A stretch of 64,000 nt of DNA from the NCBI RefSeq assembly GCF_900113115.1, contig NZ_FOOF01000004.1, positions 186,001 to 250,000 of the forward strand. The letters run 5' to 3'. Below are positions 7,860 to 19,600 of the stretch, in pieces. Within the stretch, counting starts at the first letter, position 1. Each line of letters opens with the position of its first letter. A model generated the notes under the pieces. The model searched no databases and was not told where the DNA came from. It saw only the letters and a list, made by a program, of their open reading frames with translations. Both the position numbers and the translations under genes were made by a program. The DNA is from Duganella sp. CF458 (GTDB lineage: Bacteria > Pseudomonadota > Gammaproteobacteria > Burkholderiales > Burkholderiaceae_D).

Positions 7860-8696
7860 ATGAAGCAATGGGCAATACGTTTCTTGAGCTATCCAATCGT
7901 TTTTGGCGGTACCGCCGCGACGATTCTGTGGGCCACCACGCAAGGCCTGGCTTACTGGCCAAGCGTGCCGCTGATGGCGCTGGCCGGCGTCGCCTGCGTC
8001 GCCCTGCTCGAACGCCGGCAACCCTATGAGCGGGCCTGGTTGGCCGGCCATGGCGACACACTGACCGACAGCCTGCACTTCCTGGTCAACGCGAGTGTCC
8101 TGTACGGCAGCATCGCCATCCTGACCTGGGCGCGCGCCCTGCTGCCTGCACCGGCGGCCTGGCCGTCGCACTGGCCGGCATGGGCCCAAACCGGTGCCGC
8201 CATGATCGTGCTCGACTTCGGCTTGTTTTTTATGCATTGGCTGAGCCATCGGCATCATCGCCTGTGGCTGTTCCATGAAGCCCACCATAGCAGCGAGCGC
8301 CTGTACTGGCTGAACAGCGAGAGGCGCCACCCGCTGCACGCCATGATGATGGGCGCACCGGGCTTCGCCGTCCTGCTGGCCCTCGGCGCACCGGCTGCGG
8401 TCATCTCGACCGGACTGGCCATACTTTCCGTCCACCTGGCCTTCCAGCATGCCAATCTCGACTATTCACTGGGACCGCTGCGCCATGTGTTCGGCGTCGC
8501 CCAGACCCACCGCTGGCACCACAAACGCGACTATCAGGACGCCCAGGTCAACTTCGGCGAATGGCTGATGCTGTGGGACCACCTGTTCCGCACCTATCGC
8601 CAGCCGCCGGGCCGGATCGGCCCAGGCCAGGTCGGGCTGGACACCCCGGATGCCCCGTCTAAGTATCATCGCCAATTGTTACGGCCATTCCTGTGA
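7860..8696 (+). CDS. Sterol desaturase / fatty acid hydroxylase superfamily membrane enzyme
   Basis: The 278-residue integral membrane protein carries the histidine clusters that bind the di-iron centre of this superfamily: HWLSH (126-130), HEAHH (139-143) and HRWHH (217-221), plus QHANLD (196-201). Several hydrophobic helices flank them. Members hydroxylate or desaturate lipid chains at the membrane using O2. The substrate here is not known. A strong ribosome binding site (AGGAGG at 7849-7854) precedes the ATG. It follows the AraC regulator by 45 bases and may be co-transcribed or controlled by it. Confidence 0.88.
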   Translation: MKQWAIRFLSYPIVFGGTAATILWATTQGLAYWPSVPLMALAGVACVALLERRQPYERAWLAGHGDTLTDSLHFLVNASVLYGSIAILTWARALLPAPAAWPSHWPAWAQTGAAMIVLDFGLFFMHWLSHRHHRLWLFHEAHHSSERLYWLNSERRHPLHAMMMGAPGFAVLLALGAPAAVISTGLAILSVHLAFQHANLDYSLGPLRHVFGVAQTHRWHHKRDYQDAQVNFGEWLMLWDHLFRTYRQPPGRIGPGQVGLDTPDAPSKYHRQLLRPFL

Positions 8697-8818
8697 GCTA
8701 CAATGTCAAGCTTGTCCGGTAGGCCATCGCCCACCCGCCACACACCCCGATCCTGTCGAACCCGGCAGGCCCAGGGAAGAATATTCAGCGGAAAACCTCC
8801 GCATTTGAGGGAATAAAC

Positions 8819-11047
<2,229 letters not shown>

Positions 11048-11069
11048 GCCGCCCTTCGCTTCGACATTA

Positions 11070-11144
11070 AAAGTCGGGGTCAGCTCTGGCAATCGGACAT
11101 TTCGCGCAGCGAAATGTCCGATTGCCAGAGCTGACCCCGACTTT
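11070..11144. repeat. Perfect REP-like palindrome (36-bp arms, 3-base loop)
   Basis: Arms 11070-11105 and 11109-11144 are exact inverted copies with the loop GCA. The arms match the ends of the RAYT unit at 267-1213 over 33-34 bases, so this is a gene-less derivative of the same family. It sits between convergent genes, 22 bases after the icd stop and touching the stop of the LysR gene. The RNA hairpin would be very stable on both strands, so it could work as a bidirectional terminator. No T-rich tract of classical length follows. Confidence 0.9.
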
Positions 11145-12010
11145 CATTTTGATTGGCTAAAGCTTGCGATGAAGGCGTCGCGGGCGGCGTGGTGGGGGAT
11201 GTCACGGCGCCAGACCAGCATCGTTTCGACCTCGGCGACTTCAGGGGGCAGCGTGTGGCATTGCACGGTGCGGCCAAGGCCGCGCTGGCGCAGCACTTCG
11301 CGCGGCATCATGGCGACACCCATGCCGGCGGCGACGCAGCCGATGATGGCTTCGAAGGTGCCGAATTCGGCAACCCGCGTGTGGGCCACGCCCGCCTCGG
11401 CGAACCACCATTCCAGGCGGCGCCGGTAGGAGCAGCCGCTGCGGAAACCAAGCAGGGTGCGGCGTGCGACGTCGGCCGGGCCGGTGACGGGGCCGTGCAG
11501 CGCGTCCGTCAGCAGCACCAGTTCTTCGACAAACACCGGTACCTGCTCCAGCTCCGGACGGTCGATCGGCGACGATACCAGCGCTACGTCGACTTTATGG
11601 TTTGCCACGGCCTGCAGCAGGTAGTCGGTAGGGCCGGTATCCAGCACCAGGTCGACTTGCGGGTATTTGCGGTGGAAGCCGCCCAGCACGCGCGGCAGGC
11701 GCGCGGCGGCGGTGGTTTCAATCGATCCGATGCGCAGCTGGCCGGATGGTTCCTGGCCGCCGCGCACCGACATCTGCGCTTCGTCCGCCAACCGCAGCAG
11801 GCGGTCGGCGTATTCCAGCAGGCGCGTTCCTTCCGCCGTGATCAGCATGCGCCGCCCCGAGCGGTTGAACAGGGTGACGCCCAGCGATTCTTCGAGCTGG
11901 TTCAGGCGCGCGGAGACATTCGATTGCACCCGGTGCAGCCGGGCGGCAGCCTGGGTCACGCTGCCTTCCTCGGCAACTGTCTTGAATATCCTCAGCGAAG
12001 AGAGTTCCAT
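11144..12010 (-). CDS. LysR family transcriptional regulator (PtrR-like)
   Basis: The 288-residue protein has a winged helix-turn-helix at residues 1-60 (FKTVAEEGSVTQAAARLHRVQSN, then SARLNQLEESLG) and a periplasmic-binding-protein-like effector domain (about 90-285; GQLRIGSIETTAAARLP). It is divergent from the MFS exporter gene, with 106 bases between starts, a classic LysR arrangement, so it probably controls that exporter. Its stop codon (TCA, 11144-11146) overlaps the last base of the REP palindrome. Confidence 0.9.
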   Translation of the reverse strand: MELSSLRIFKTVAEEGSVTQAAARLHRVQSNVSARLNQLEESLGVTLFNRSGRRMLITAEGTRLLEYADRLLRLADEAQMSVRGGQEPSGQLRIGSIETTAAARLPRVLGGFHRKYPQVDLVLDTGPTDYLLQAVANHKVDVALVSSPIDRPELEQVPVFVEELVLLTDALHGPVTGPADVARRTLLGFRSGCSYRRRLEWWFAEAGVAHTRVAEFGTFEAIIGCVAAGMGVAMMPREVLRQRGLGRTVQCHTLPPEVAEVETMLVWRRDIPHHAARDAFIASFSQSK

Positions 12011-12027
12011 TTCGTTCTCCGTTTGAG

Positions 12028-12073
12028 ATGGCTTTCATCATTATTATTCATTTTTATTGATGCGTGAAGCCAT
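12028..12073. promoter_or_regulatory. Imperfect inverted repeat in the LysR/MFS divergent region
   Basis: ATGGCTTTCA (12028-12037) and TGAAGCCAT (12065-12073) are inverted copies differing by one extra T. They surround an AT-rich spacer holding TTATTATTCATTTTTATT. The site lies 18-63 bases before the LysR start and ends 43 bases before the MFS start. That is where a LysR operator and the two promoters would be expected. Confidence 0.4.
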
Positions 12074-12116
12074 TTATAGTTCAGGCTATCCAACGGGAGC
12101 CAAACGGAGCTTCACC

Positions 12117-13481
12117 ATGAACAAGCCATCACCTGCCGTACTGCTGGCCGCCAGCTTTGCCTTCATCATCGTCCAGCTCGATGTCACCATCGTCAACGTG
12201 GCCCTGCCGGAGATCGGCCGTGAGCTTGGCGCCAGCGTCAGCGCGCTGCAATGGGTGGTCGATGCCTATACCCTGGGCTTTGCCGTGTTCCTGCTGTCGG
12301 CTGGCGTGCTGGGCGACCGTTTTGGCGCGCGCCGGGTGTTCCTGTCGGGCTTTGCGCTGTTCACGCTGGCTTCGCTGGCGTGCGCAATGGCGCCGGGTGC
12401 GCTGGCGCTGGATCTGGCGCGTGCCGTGCAAGGTGTCGGCGCCGCGCTGCTGGTTCCGAGCTCGCTGGCCATTCTCAACGCAAGCTACGCCCACGACCGC
12501 GCGCAGTTGGCGAAGGCGATTGCATGGTGGACGGCCGCCGGCGGCGTGTCGATTGCGGCCGGCCCGGTGCTGGGCGGCTTGCTCATGAGCTTCGCCGGCT
12601 GGCGCAGCATCTTCTGGGTCAATATTCCGATTTGCGTGCTGGGCTTCTGGCTTACATGGCGCGTGGTCCCGGCCCTGCGCGGCAAGGATCCGGCGCGTTC
12701 TTTCGACCTCGCCGGCCAGGTGCTGGCCATCGTTGCACTGACTACCTTCATCGGTGCCGTGATCGAAGTCAATGCGCTGGGCGCTTCCAGCCACCTGGTA
12801 CAGGGCGCGCTGCTGGTGGCCCTGGCATCGGCGGCACTGTTCATCCGCAGCCAGCGGCGCAGCGCCGCGCCCATGCTGCCGCTTGGCCTGTTCCGCGATA
12901 CCGGCTTTTCGGGCGCGGTACTATTCGGCGTCCTGGTCAACTTTGCCTATTACGGTGTGATCTTCGTGCTCAGCTTCCACCTGCAGCAGGTGCGCGGCTT
13001 TTCGGTGATGCATGCGGGCCTGGTGTTCCTGCCGCTGACCGGCACCTTCATCATCTCGAATATCGCCAGTGGCCGCATGCAGGCACGCATGGGATCGCGC
13101 ATGCCGATGATTGTCGGTGGCCTGGCTGGCGCCGCGGGATACGCCCTGCTCGGGATCTTTGGGGTATCGAATGATGCCACTTTCCTCGAAATGCTGCCCG
13201 GCCTGGCGCTGATCCCGGGCGGCATGGGGCTGGCCGTGCCGGCGATGACGACCTCCATCCTTGCCGCCGTCGACCGCAGCCAGGCGGGCACGGCGTCGGC
13301 CGTGTTGAACACCGCGCGCCAGGTTGGCGGCGCCATGGGCGTGGCCATTTTCGGCGCCATGCAGAATATCGAATTCGCGCTTTCCGTTTCAACCATCCTG
13401 CTGCTGCTGGGCGCCGCGTTGGCCTGGTACTGCATCAGACATCCACTTCCAAGCAAAGGAGCTTCACTATGCCGTACGTAA
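12117..13481 (+). CDS. MFS transporter, DHA2-type drug/solute exporter
   Basis: The 454-residue inner-membrane protein has many hydrophobic helices and the DHA2 signatures LDVTIVNVALPEIGREL and LQWVVDAYTLGFAVFLL, with GVLGDRFGARRVFL as motif A. It should export toxic compounds or metabolites with proton antiport. The ATG at 12117 is preceded by ACGGAG; an upstream in-frame ATG at 12057 would add a non-hydrophobic extension and is less likely. The 3' end overlaps the tautomerase gene by 13 bases. The divergent LysR gene is the likely regulator. Confidence 0.9.
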   Translation: MNKPSPAVLLAASFAFIIVQLDVTIVNVALPEIGRELGASVSALQWVVDAYTLGFAVFLLSAGVLGDRFGARRVFLSGFALFTLASLACAMAPGALALDLARAVQGVGAALLVPSSLAILNASYAHDRAQLAKAIAWWTAAGGVSIAAGPVLGGLLMSFAGWRSIFWVNIPICVLGFWLTWRVVPALRGKDPARSFDLAGQVLAIVALTTFIGAVIEVNALGASSHLVQGALLVALASAALFIRSQRRSAAPMLPLGLFRDTGFSGAVLFGVLVNFAYYGVIFVLSFHLQQVRGFSVMHAGLVFLPLTGTFIISNIASGRMQARMGSRMPMIVGGLAGAAGYALLGIFGVSNDATFLEMLPGLALIPGGMGLAVPAMTTSILAAVDRSQAGTASAVLNTARQVGGAMGVAIFGAMQNIEFALSVSTILLLLGAALAWYCIRHPLPSKGASLCRT

Positions 13482-13690
13482 ACTTCCGCATCACCAAAGA
13501 AGGCGCGACCGCCGAACAGAAACTGGAATTGATCAAGGGTGCAACCGAGTTGCTGCAGCGCGTGCTCAACAAGAATCCGGCCACTACCTTCGTCATCATC
13601 GATGAGGTAGAGACCGATAACTGGGGCATCGGCTACGACAACGTCACCACGTTGCGCGCCAGGGCCGCCGAAAAGGCACAAGGCGGCTGA
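13469..13690 (+). CDS. 4-oxalocrotonate tautomerase family enzyme
   Basis: The 73-residue protein begins MPYVNFRITKEGATAEQK. Pro2 becomes the N-terminal catalytic base after removal of Met, as in this family. Members tautomerise unsaturated 2-oxo acids. Typical length is 60-80 residues. A ribosome binding site (AAAGGAGC) lies inside the end of the MFS gene, and the two genes overlap by 13 bases, so they are coupled. Pairing with an exporter and a LysR regulator suggests handling of an aromatic or keto-enol compound, which is inference. Confidence 0.88.
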   Translation: MPYVNFRITKEGATAEQKLELIKGATELLQRVLNKNPATTFVIIDEVETDNWGIGYDNVTTLRARAAEKAQGG

Positions 13691-13737
13691 TTGACGTCAA
13701 CCGTCATGCAACGGGGCTCGGCTACTTCGCCTGGGCC

Positions 13738-14256
13738 CTAGTTGCAGCCGCAGAAGCGTTTGGGTTTGCTGACATCGCAGACGGTGCCGTCAAGCTGCTT
13801 CCAGAAGAAGACCGTGTCGACACCATACGGGGAGCGGACGTTGCCCGCGCGCAGGTAGCCCTGGCGGGCAAAGAATTCCTCGCCGCTCGCGGTGCTGTGG
13901 AGCTGCAGGGCTTTCACGCCCCAGCTGCAAGCTTGCTGTTCGACGCAGGCCAGCAGCGCTTTGCCGGCGCCGCGCTGGCGCACTTCGGGCAACAGGTAGC
14001 ACAGGGCCAGCTTGCCGGCAGCCGTCAGCAAGGCGACGCCGACGACCACGCCGTCCTCGATCGCGACCAGGGAAAAATTGGTCGGCGAGGCGAACCAGGA
14101 CGCCACCGTCTCGGGCGTCTTGTTTCCAAGCCAGGCGCCAAGGATGGCGGGGTCATTTTTATGGTCAAGCACGCAACATTCGGCGATTGAGCGTCGCAGC
14201 ACCTCACAGGCAGCCGTGGCGTCGTTCGCTTCCGCGCGGCGAATTTCAAAACTCAT
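13738..14256 (-). CDS. GNAT family N-acetyltransferase
   Basis: The 172-residue protein has the GNAT fold: IRRAEANDATAACEVLRRSI at the start and the acetyl-CoA motif A in CYLLPEVRQRGAGKALL (QRGAGK pyrophosphate loop). The C-terminal FFARQGYLRAGN is motif B-like. The acceptor is not known. The C-terminus ends with an unusual cysteine-containing tail, RFCGCN. It is convergent with the tautomerase gene and divergent from the sulfate-binding protein gene. Confidence 0.85.
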   Translation of the reverse strand: MSFEIRRAEANDATAACEVLRRSIAECCVLDHKNDPAILGAWLGNKTPETVASWFASPTNFSLVAIEDGVVVGVALLTAAGKLALCYLLPEVRQRGAGKALLACVEQQACSWGVKALQLHSTASGEEFFARQGYLRAGNVRSPYGVDTVFFWKQLDGTVCDVSKPKRFCGCN

Positions 14257-14348
14257 GCGTGCTCACAGGTATTCAATAACCGGAATATACACCAGCAGCC
14301 AAAACCCCGTCTGTGGCCGCGTGCGCGCCAGCAGATCCGGGGCCGATG

Positions 14349-14384
14349 CCAAGCCTGATACCAAGCCTGATACTAAGCTTATAA
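14349..14384. repeat. Three tandem 12-bp units upstream of the sulfate-binding protein gene
   Basis: CCAAGCCTGATA occurs twice exactly (14349-14360, 14361-14372), followed by a third decayed unit, CTAAGCTTATAA. They lie about 70-105 bases before the sbp start, in the divergent region with the GNAT gene. They may be regulator binding sites or a simple slippage product. A CysB-type site is conceivable but not demonstrated. Confidence 0.6.
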
Positions 14385-14453
14385 CGAATATGTAGTTTCC
14401 TTTCGGCGCGAGATTCTAGACCATGCATATCTGTTTTCACAATAGAGATTGCC

Positions 14454-15464
14454 ATGACTTATAACAAATTCGCATTTGCACTCAGCGCCACCCTGGCCGC
14501 GGCCACCATCGGTTTCGCCCCGGTCGCAGCGGCCAATGAAGTGACCCTGCTGAACGTGTCCTATGACGTGGCACGCGAGCTGTATAAAGATGTCAACCCC
14601 GCCTTTGCCGCTGCATACAAGAAGAGCACCGGCGTGGACGTCACCATCAAGCAGTCGCACGGCGGCTCCTCCAAGCAGGCGCGCGCCGTGGCCGATGGCC
14701 TGGAAGCGTCGGTGGTGACCATGAACCAGGCCAACGACATCGACATGCTGGCCGACCGCGGCCTGGTGGTGCAGGACTGGGCCAGGAAGTTCCCGAACAA
14801 TGCTGCGCCGGCCTACTCCACCATGGTCTACCTGGTGCGCAAGGGTAATCCGAAAGCGATCAAGGACTGGGGCGACCTGGCCAAGCCTGGCGTGGCTGTC
14901 GTGATCCCGAATCCAAAAACCGCGGGCAACGGCCGTTACACCTACCTGGCCGCATGGGGCTCGGTGCTGAAAAAAGGCGGCAATGAAGCACAGGCGCGCG
15001 AATTGGTGGGCAAGATCTTCAAGAACGTGCCGGTGCTGGATGCCGGCGGCCGTGCCGCCACCACCACCTTCACCCAGCGCCAGATCGGCGACGTGCTGGT
15101 GACCTTCGAGAACGAGGTGAACATGGTGCGCGCCGAATTCGGCGACAACTTCGAGGTGGTGTATCCATCGTCCTCCATCCTGGCCGAATCGCCGGTGGCC
15201 GTGGTGGACAAGGTGGTGGACAAGAAAGGCATCCGCAAGGAAGCCACCGCCTACCTGAACTTCCTGTACTCCGATGCCGGCCAGGAGATCATCGCCAAGC
15301 ACTACCTGCGCCCGCGCTCGGACGCGGTATTCAAGAAGTATGCGGCCAGCTTCAAGCCGATCTCGCTGTTCACCGTGGATGAAGTGTTCGGCGGCTGGCG
15401 CGCGGCCCAGAAGAAGCACTTCGACGACGGCGGCGAGTTCGACAAGATCTACAGCTCGAAGTAA
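14454..15464 (+). CDS. sbp: Sulfate/thiosulfate ABC transporter periplasmic binding protein
   Basis: The 336-residue protein has a signal peptide ending near APVAAANE and the Sbp/CysP family body: LLNVSYDVARELYKDVNPAF, IKQSHGGSSKQARAVADGLE and VVIPNPKTAGNGRYTYLAAW. It binds sulfate or thiosulfate in the periplasm for the CysTWA transporter. No permease or ATPase gene is nearby, so it is an orphan here. Only three bases separate its stop from the stop of the convergent response-regulator gene. Confidence 0.93.
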   Translation: MTYNKFAFALSATLAAATIGFAPVAAANEVTLLNVSYDVARELYKDVNPAFAAAYKKSTGVDVTIKQSHGGSSKQARAVADGLEASVVTMNQANDIDMLADRGLVVQDWARKFPNNAAPAYSTMVYLVRKGNPKAIKDWGDLAKPGVAVVIPNPKTAGNGRYTYLAAWGSVLKKGGNEAQARELVGKIFKNVPVLDAGGRAATTTFTQRQIGDVLVTFENEVNMVRAEFGDNFEVVYPSSSILAESPVAVVDKVVDKKGIRKEATAYLNFLYSDAGQEIIAKHYLRPRSDAVFKKYAASFKPISLFTVDEVFGGWRAAQKKHFDDGGEFDKIYSSK

Positions 15465-15467
15465 GCC

Positions 15468-16616
15468 TTACGCCTTCGTCAGGCGCTCAATCTGCGCCTT
15501 CTTCTCGGCCATGTCATGGTCGGTATCATGGAACCGCGCCGCAATGGCGCGGAATTCCTCCTGCAAGCCGACGAAGGCATCGATCACGTCGGGGTCGAAG
15601 TGCTTCCCCTTGCCCTCAATGATGATCTGCACCGCCTTCTCATGCGGCATGCCGTCCTTGTAGACGCGCCGGCTGATCAGGGCGTCGTACACGTCCGCCA
15701 CCGCCATCAGGCGCGCCGATACCGGGATCTTCGCCCCCGCCAGTCCTTCCGGATAACCTGAACCATCCCATTTTTCCTGGTGCGAGTACGCGATCTCCTT
15801 GGCGATCGACAGGAAGGCCATCGGCGTGCCCAAGGAGCGTTCCGCGTGTTCGATGGCGGCGCGGCCCAATGTGGTGTGGGTCTTCATGATCTCGAATTCG
15901 TGCGGTTCGAACCTGCCCGGCTTGAGCAGGATGCGGTCGGGAATGCCGACCTTGCCGATGTCGTGCAGCGGGGCGGACTTGAACAGCAGGTTGATGTAGC
16001 TGTCGGTCAGCACGGCGCCAAAGCGCGGGTGCCCTTTCAACCGTTCGGCCAGCGCCTTGACATAGAACTGGGTGCGGCGGATGTGGTTGCCGGTTTCTGA
16101 ATCGCGGGTTTCGGCCATCGACGCCATGGCGAGGATGGTGACGTCCTGGATCGCCACCACTTCGCGCGTGCGTTCACGCACTTCCTGTTCCAGGTACTCG
16201 TTCTGGTCGCGCAGGAAGTCGGCGTGCTCTTTCAGCATCAGGTGGTTGCGCACGCGCGCCAGCGTGATCGGCGGACTGATTGGCTTGGTGATGTAGTCGA
16301 CGGCGCCCAGGTCGAGGCCCAGTTTTTCGTCTTCCACTTCCGTCTTGGCAGTCAGGAAGATGATGGGGATATTGCGCGTGGCCGGATCGGCCTTCAGGCG
16401 GCGGCATACTTCATAGCCGTCCATTTCGGGCATCATCACGTCCAGCAGCACCACGTCGGGAGGTTGCCCGGTGCTGGCGATGCGCAGGGCCTTCTCGCCG
16501 CTGTTGGCGACCTTTACCTTGTACAGGTCTTTCAGCAGGTCGTTCATCAGCACCAGGTTGTCGGGCGAATCGTCGACCAGCAGCACGGTTTTCCTTGCGA
16601 TCAGTTCCAGTTCCAT
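15468..16616 (-). CDS. Response regulator with HD-GYP c-di-GMP phosphodiesterase domain (RpfG-like)
   Basis: The 382-residue protein has a receiver domain (1-125; Asp15/Asp16, phospho-acceptor Asp59 in LLDVMMPEMDG, Lys111) and an HD-GYP domain (about 165-355; HDIGKVGIPD, then SHQEKWDGSGYPEGL). HD-GYP domains hydrolyse c-di-GMP. The ATG at 16616 is one base after the stop of the hybrid kinase gene, so the kinase is the likely phosphodonor. A long open extension upstream of this ATG is only a shadow frame of the kinase gene. The output therefore couples this sensory operon to c-di-GMP breakdown. Confidence 0.93.
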   Translation of the reverse strand: MELELIARKTVLLVDDSPDNLVLMNDLLKDLYKVKVANSGEKALRIASTGQPPDVVLLDVMMPEMDGYEVCRRLKADPATRNIPIIFLTAKTEVEDEKLGLDLGAVDYITKPISPPITLARVRNHLMLKEHADFLRDQNEYLEQEVRERTREVVAIQDVTILAMASMAETRDSETGNHIRRTQFYVKALAERLKGHPRFGAVLTDSYINLLFKSAPLHDIGKVGIPDRILLKPGRFEPHEFEIMKTHTTLGRAAIEHAERSLGTPMAFLSIAKEIAYSHQEKWDGSGYPEGLAGAKIPVSARLMAVADVYDALISRRVYKDGMPHEKAVQIIIEGKGKHFDPDVIDAFVGLQEEFRAIAARFHDTDHDMAEKKAQIERLTKA

Positions 16617-16617
16617 C

Positions 16618-19600
16618 TCACTTTCCCTCCAGGCTAGCCATTGCTTCATCCAGCGCCGCCAGGGCGGCTTCCAGGTCCAGGTTACCAATTCCGTTTGCGA
16701 TGCGGCGCCAGTGGTCGGGCAAGGCGGCCTTGAATTGATCGAGCTGTCCATCCCACAGCTCTGCCGCCTCGGAGTCGCTTTCCGACAACAAGCGCTGCAG
16801 GCGGTCGAGCGGGGCCGCGGCGGCCGGCGCCACCGGTACCAGCGCCGGGTGCGCGGCGCCACCGCGCATTTCCGCGTCGACCGCCCGCAGTGCGGCAAGC
16901 AACGGGTCCAGCTCCACCAGCACCATCGCCAGCAAGCGCTCCAGGTCTTCGCGCGCAGCGCCTTGCTGGCAAGCTTGTTCCAACTCCAGCGCCGCCGCCT
17001 GCACGCTGCGTGCACCGATGTTGCCGGCCACGCCTTTCAAAGTATGCGCCAGCCGTTCCGGCGCGGTCGCATCGCCGCCCATCAGCGCCTGCACGAACAT
17101 GGCGGAAAAATCCTGCTGCCCATCGCGGAACTTGACCAGCAGGCGGCGGTACAGCTTCTGGTCGCCCATCGATGTCGCCAGCCCTGCCCGCACATCGACC
17201 ATCGGCAGCGCAGGCAGGGGGGCAGTCTTGTCGCCCGCAGCGCCGGCGGCATGCGCGTTCGGTGCAGCCGGATGCGCGGCGGCCCGGCCCTGGCCCGGCT
17301 CCGGCCGCAGCCATTGCGCCAGCGTGGCGTACATTTCAGCCACATTGACCGGCTTGGCGATGTGGTCCTGCATCCCGCTGGCCAGCACCTTTTCGCGGTC
17401 GCCGGCCATGGCGTTGGCCGTCATGGCGATGATCGGCAACTGGTCGAAGGCAGGATTGGCGCGGATCGCGCGTGAAGCCTGGAAGCCATCCATCACCGGC
17501 ATCTGGCAGTCCATCAGCACGCCGTCGAAGCGCGCGTCCTGTGCCAGGATATCCAGCGCTTCCTGGCCGTGGCGGGCCAGCACTGCTTCGATGCCGGCCT
17601 TGCCCAGCAGGTCGATCGCCAGTTCCTGGTTCATGTCGTTGTCTTCGACCAGCAGCACGCGCGTGCCCGCCAGGCGCGCCATGACTTCGCCCTGCTGCAG
17701 GTCGCGTTCCGCCGCGCGCCGCCCCTCGGCGAGCACGCCCTTGCCCAGCGCCTCGCCGACAGCCTCCAGCAGGGCTGAAGGCGTGACCGGCTTGGTCAGC
17801 ACCGACTTCAGCTGGACCCGGCGCTCCTCCGCGCTGGTCAACGCTTCTTCCCGGCCGTAAGCGGTCACCATGATGGCGGCCGGCAGGCGGCCGGCCTGCC
17901 CGGATTGCAAGCGGCGCACCGTCTCAACCCCGTCCATCGACGGCATCTTCCAATCCATCAGGATCAGGTCATAAGGCAAAGCCTGTTGTTGCGCGCGCGC
18001 CACCATGTCGAGCGCCTGCTGGCCACCCACGGCCACGTCGACTGCCAGGCCGAAGGAACGGGCGACGGTGGACAGGATTTCGCGCGCCGCGGCATTGTCG
18101 TCGACCACCAGCACCCGCACGCCAAGCAATTCGTCGGCGCGGAACATGCGGCGCGGTTTCGCATTGGCCTGCAGCCCGAAGCGGGCGGTGAAGTGGAAAG
18201 TGGAGCCCTTGCCCTCCGCGCTCTCGACCCAGATGCGCCCGCCCATCAGCTCAAGCAGGTTCTTGCTGATCACCAGGCCAAGGCCGGTACCGCCGTACTT
18301 GCGGGTGGTGGAAGCATCGGCCTGGCTGAAGGACTGGAACAGTTTGGCGCTCTGCGCCGCGCTCATGCCGATGCCGGAGTCGCGCACCCAGAAATGCAGC
18401 TCGATTTCCTGTTCGTCGCGCGCCGACTGCTCGATGCCGACCACCACTTCGCCGCATTCGGTGAACTTGACCGCGTTATTGGCCAGGTTGACCAGCACCT
18501 GCCCGATCCGCAGCGGATCGCCAACCAGCCCGGTCGGCAGCTCGGGAGCCACCTGGAACAGCAGCTCCAGGCCCTTGTCCTCGGCCTTGAAGCCGATCAG
18601 GTTGGCCAGGTTATCGAGCACGTCGTCAAGGTCGAACGCAACCTGCTCCACCGTCATCTTGCCGGCCTCGATCTTCGAGAAGTCGAGGATGTCGTTGATG
18701 ATGCCGAGCAGGTTCTCGCCCGCCCGCTGCACCTTCTCGACGTAGTTGCGCTGCCGCTTATCGAGATTGGTCTGCAGGGCCAGGTGCGACATGCCGATGA
18801 TGGCGTTCATCGGCGTGCGGATCTCATGGCTCATATTGGCCAGGAAATCGCTCTTGGCCCGCGTTGCGGCCTGCGCCTGCTCCTTGGCGATGCGCAGTTC
18901 GTCTTCGGCGCTCTTCTGCGAGGTGATGTCCTGGTACACCCCGTACATGAAGCGCGGCACGCCGTCTTCCTCATCGCGCACCACCGTGCCGACCGCGTGC
19001 AGCCAGACGATGCGGCCATCCACCGGGCGCTTGTAGGCGTAGACCGCATCGAACTTGTCGTAGGTGCCGTCCAGCGCTCCCTGCACCCGGGCAGCGACGC
19101 GCAGCGCGCCTTCGGGATCGGCTTCCACCAGGCGGGTAAACCATTCGTCCTGCAGGTGGAAACGGCCATCGGGCCGCGCCGCTTCGCCCAGCAGGCGCGC
19201 AGCGCGCTCGGACTGGATATAGTATTCCGGGTCGTTGTAGTCGATCACCCAGTAGCCGCAGCCTGTCATCTCCAGCGCGATATCGCCGAGGAAATTGCTG
19301 CGCTTGATTTCCTGCTCCAAGGCCTTGCGTTCGGTGATGTCGCGAAACACCACCACCGAACCGACTTGCGCGCCATCCTTGTACATTGGCCGGTCCACAT
19401 AATCGACCGGGAAGCTGCTGCCGTCCTTGCGTTTCAACTGCTCGCCGTCCTGCTGCCACGCCGCGCCAACCAGCTCGCCTTCGCCGTAGCCCAGCAAGGC
19501 AGGCGCGGCCGGATTGACGAAGGTGATCCGGCCGGCCAGGTCCAGGCCGACAATACCGTCGCTCACGGTGCCCAGTACCAGCCGGCTGCGTTCCTCCAGC

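Noticed and set aside
15468..17015. A 515-residue version of the HD-GYP response regulator
   Set aside because: The extra N-terminal part is an out-of-frame reading of the upstream kinase. The receiver domain starts normally from the ATG at 16616, one base after the kinase stop.
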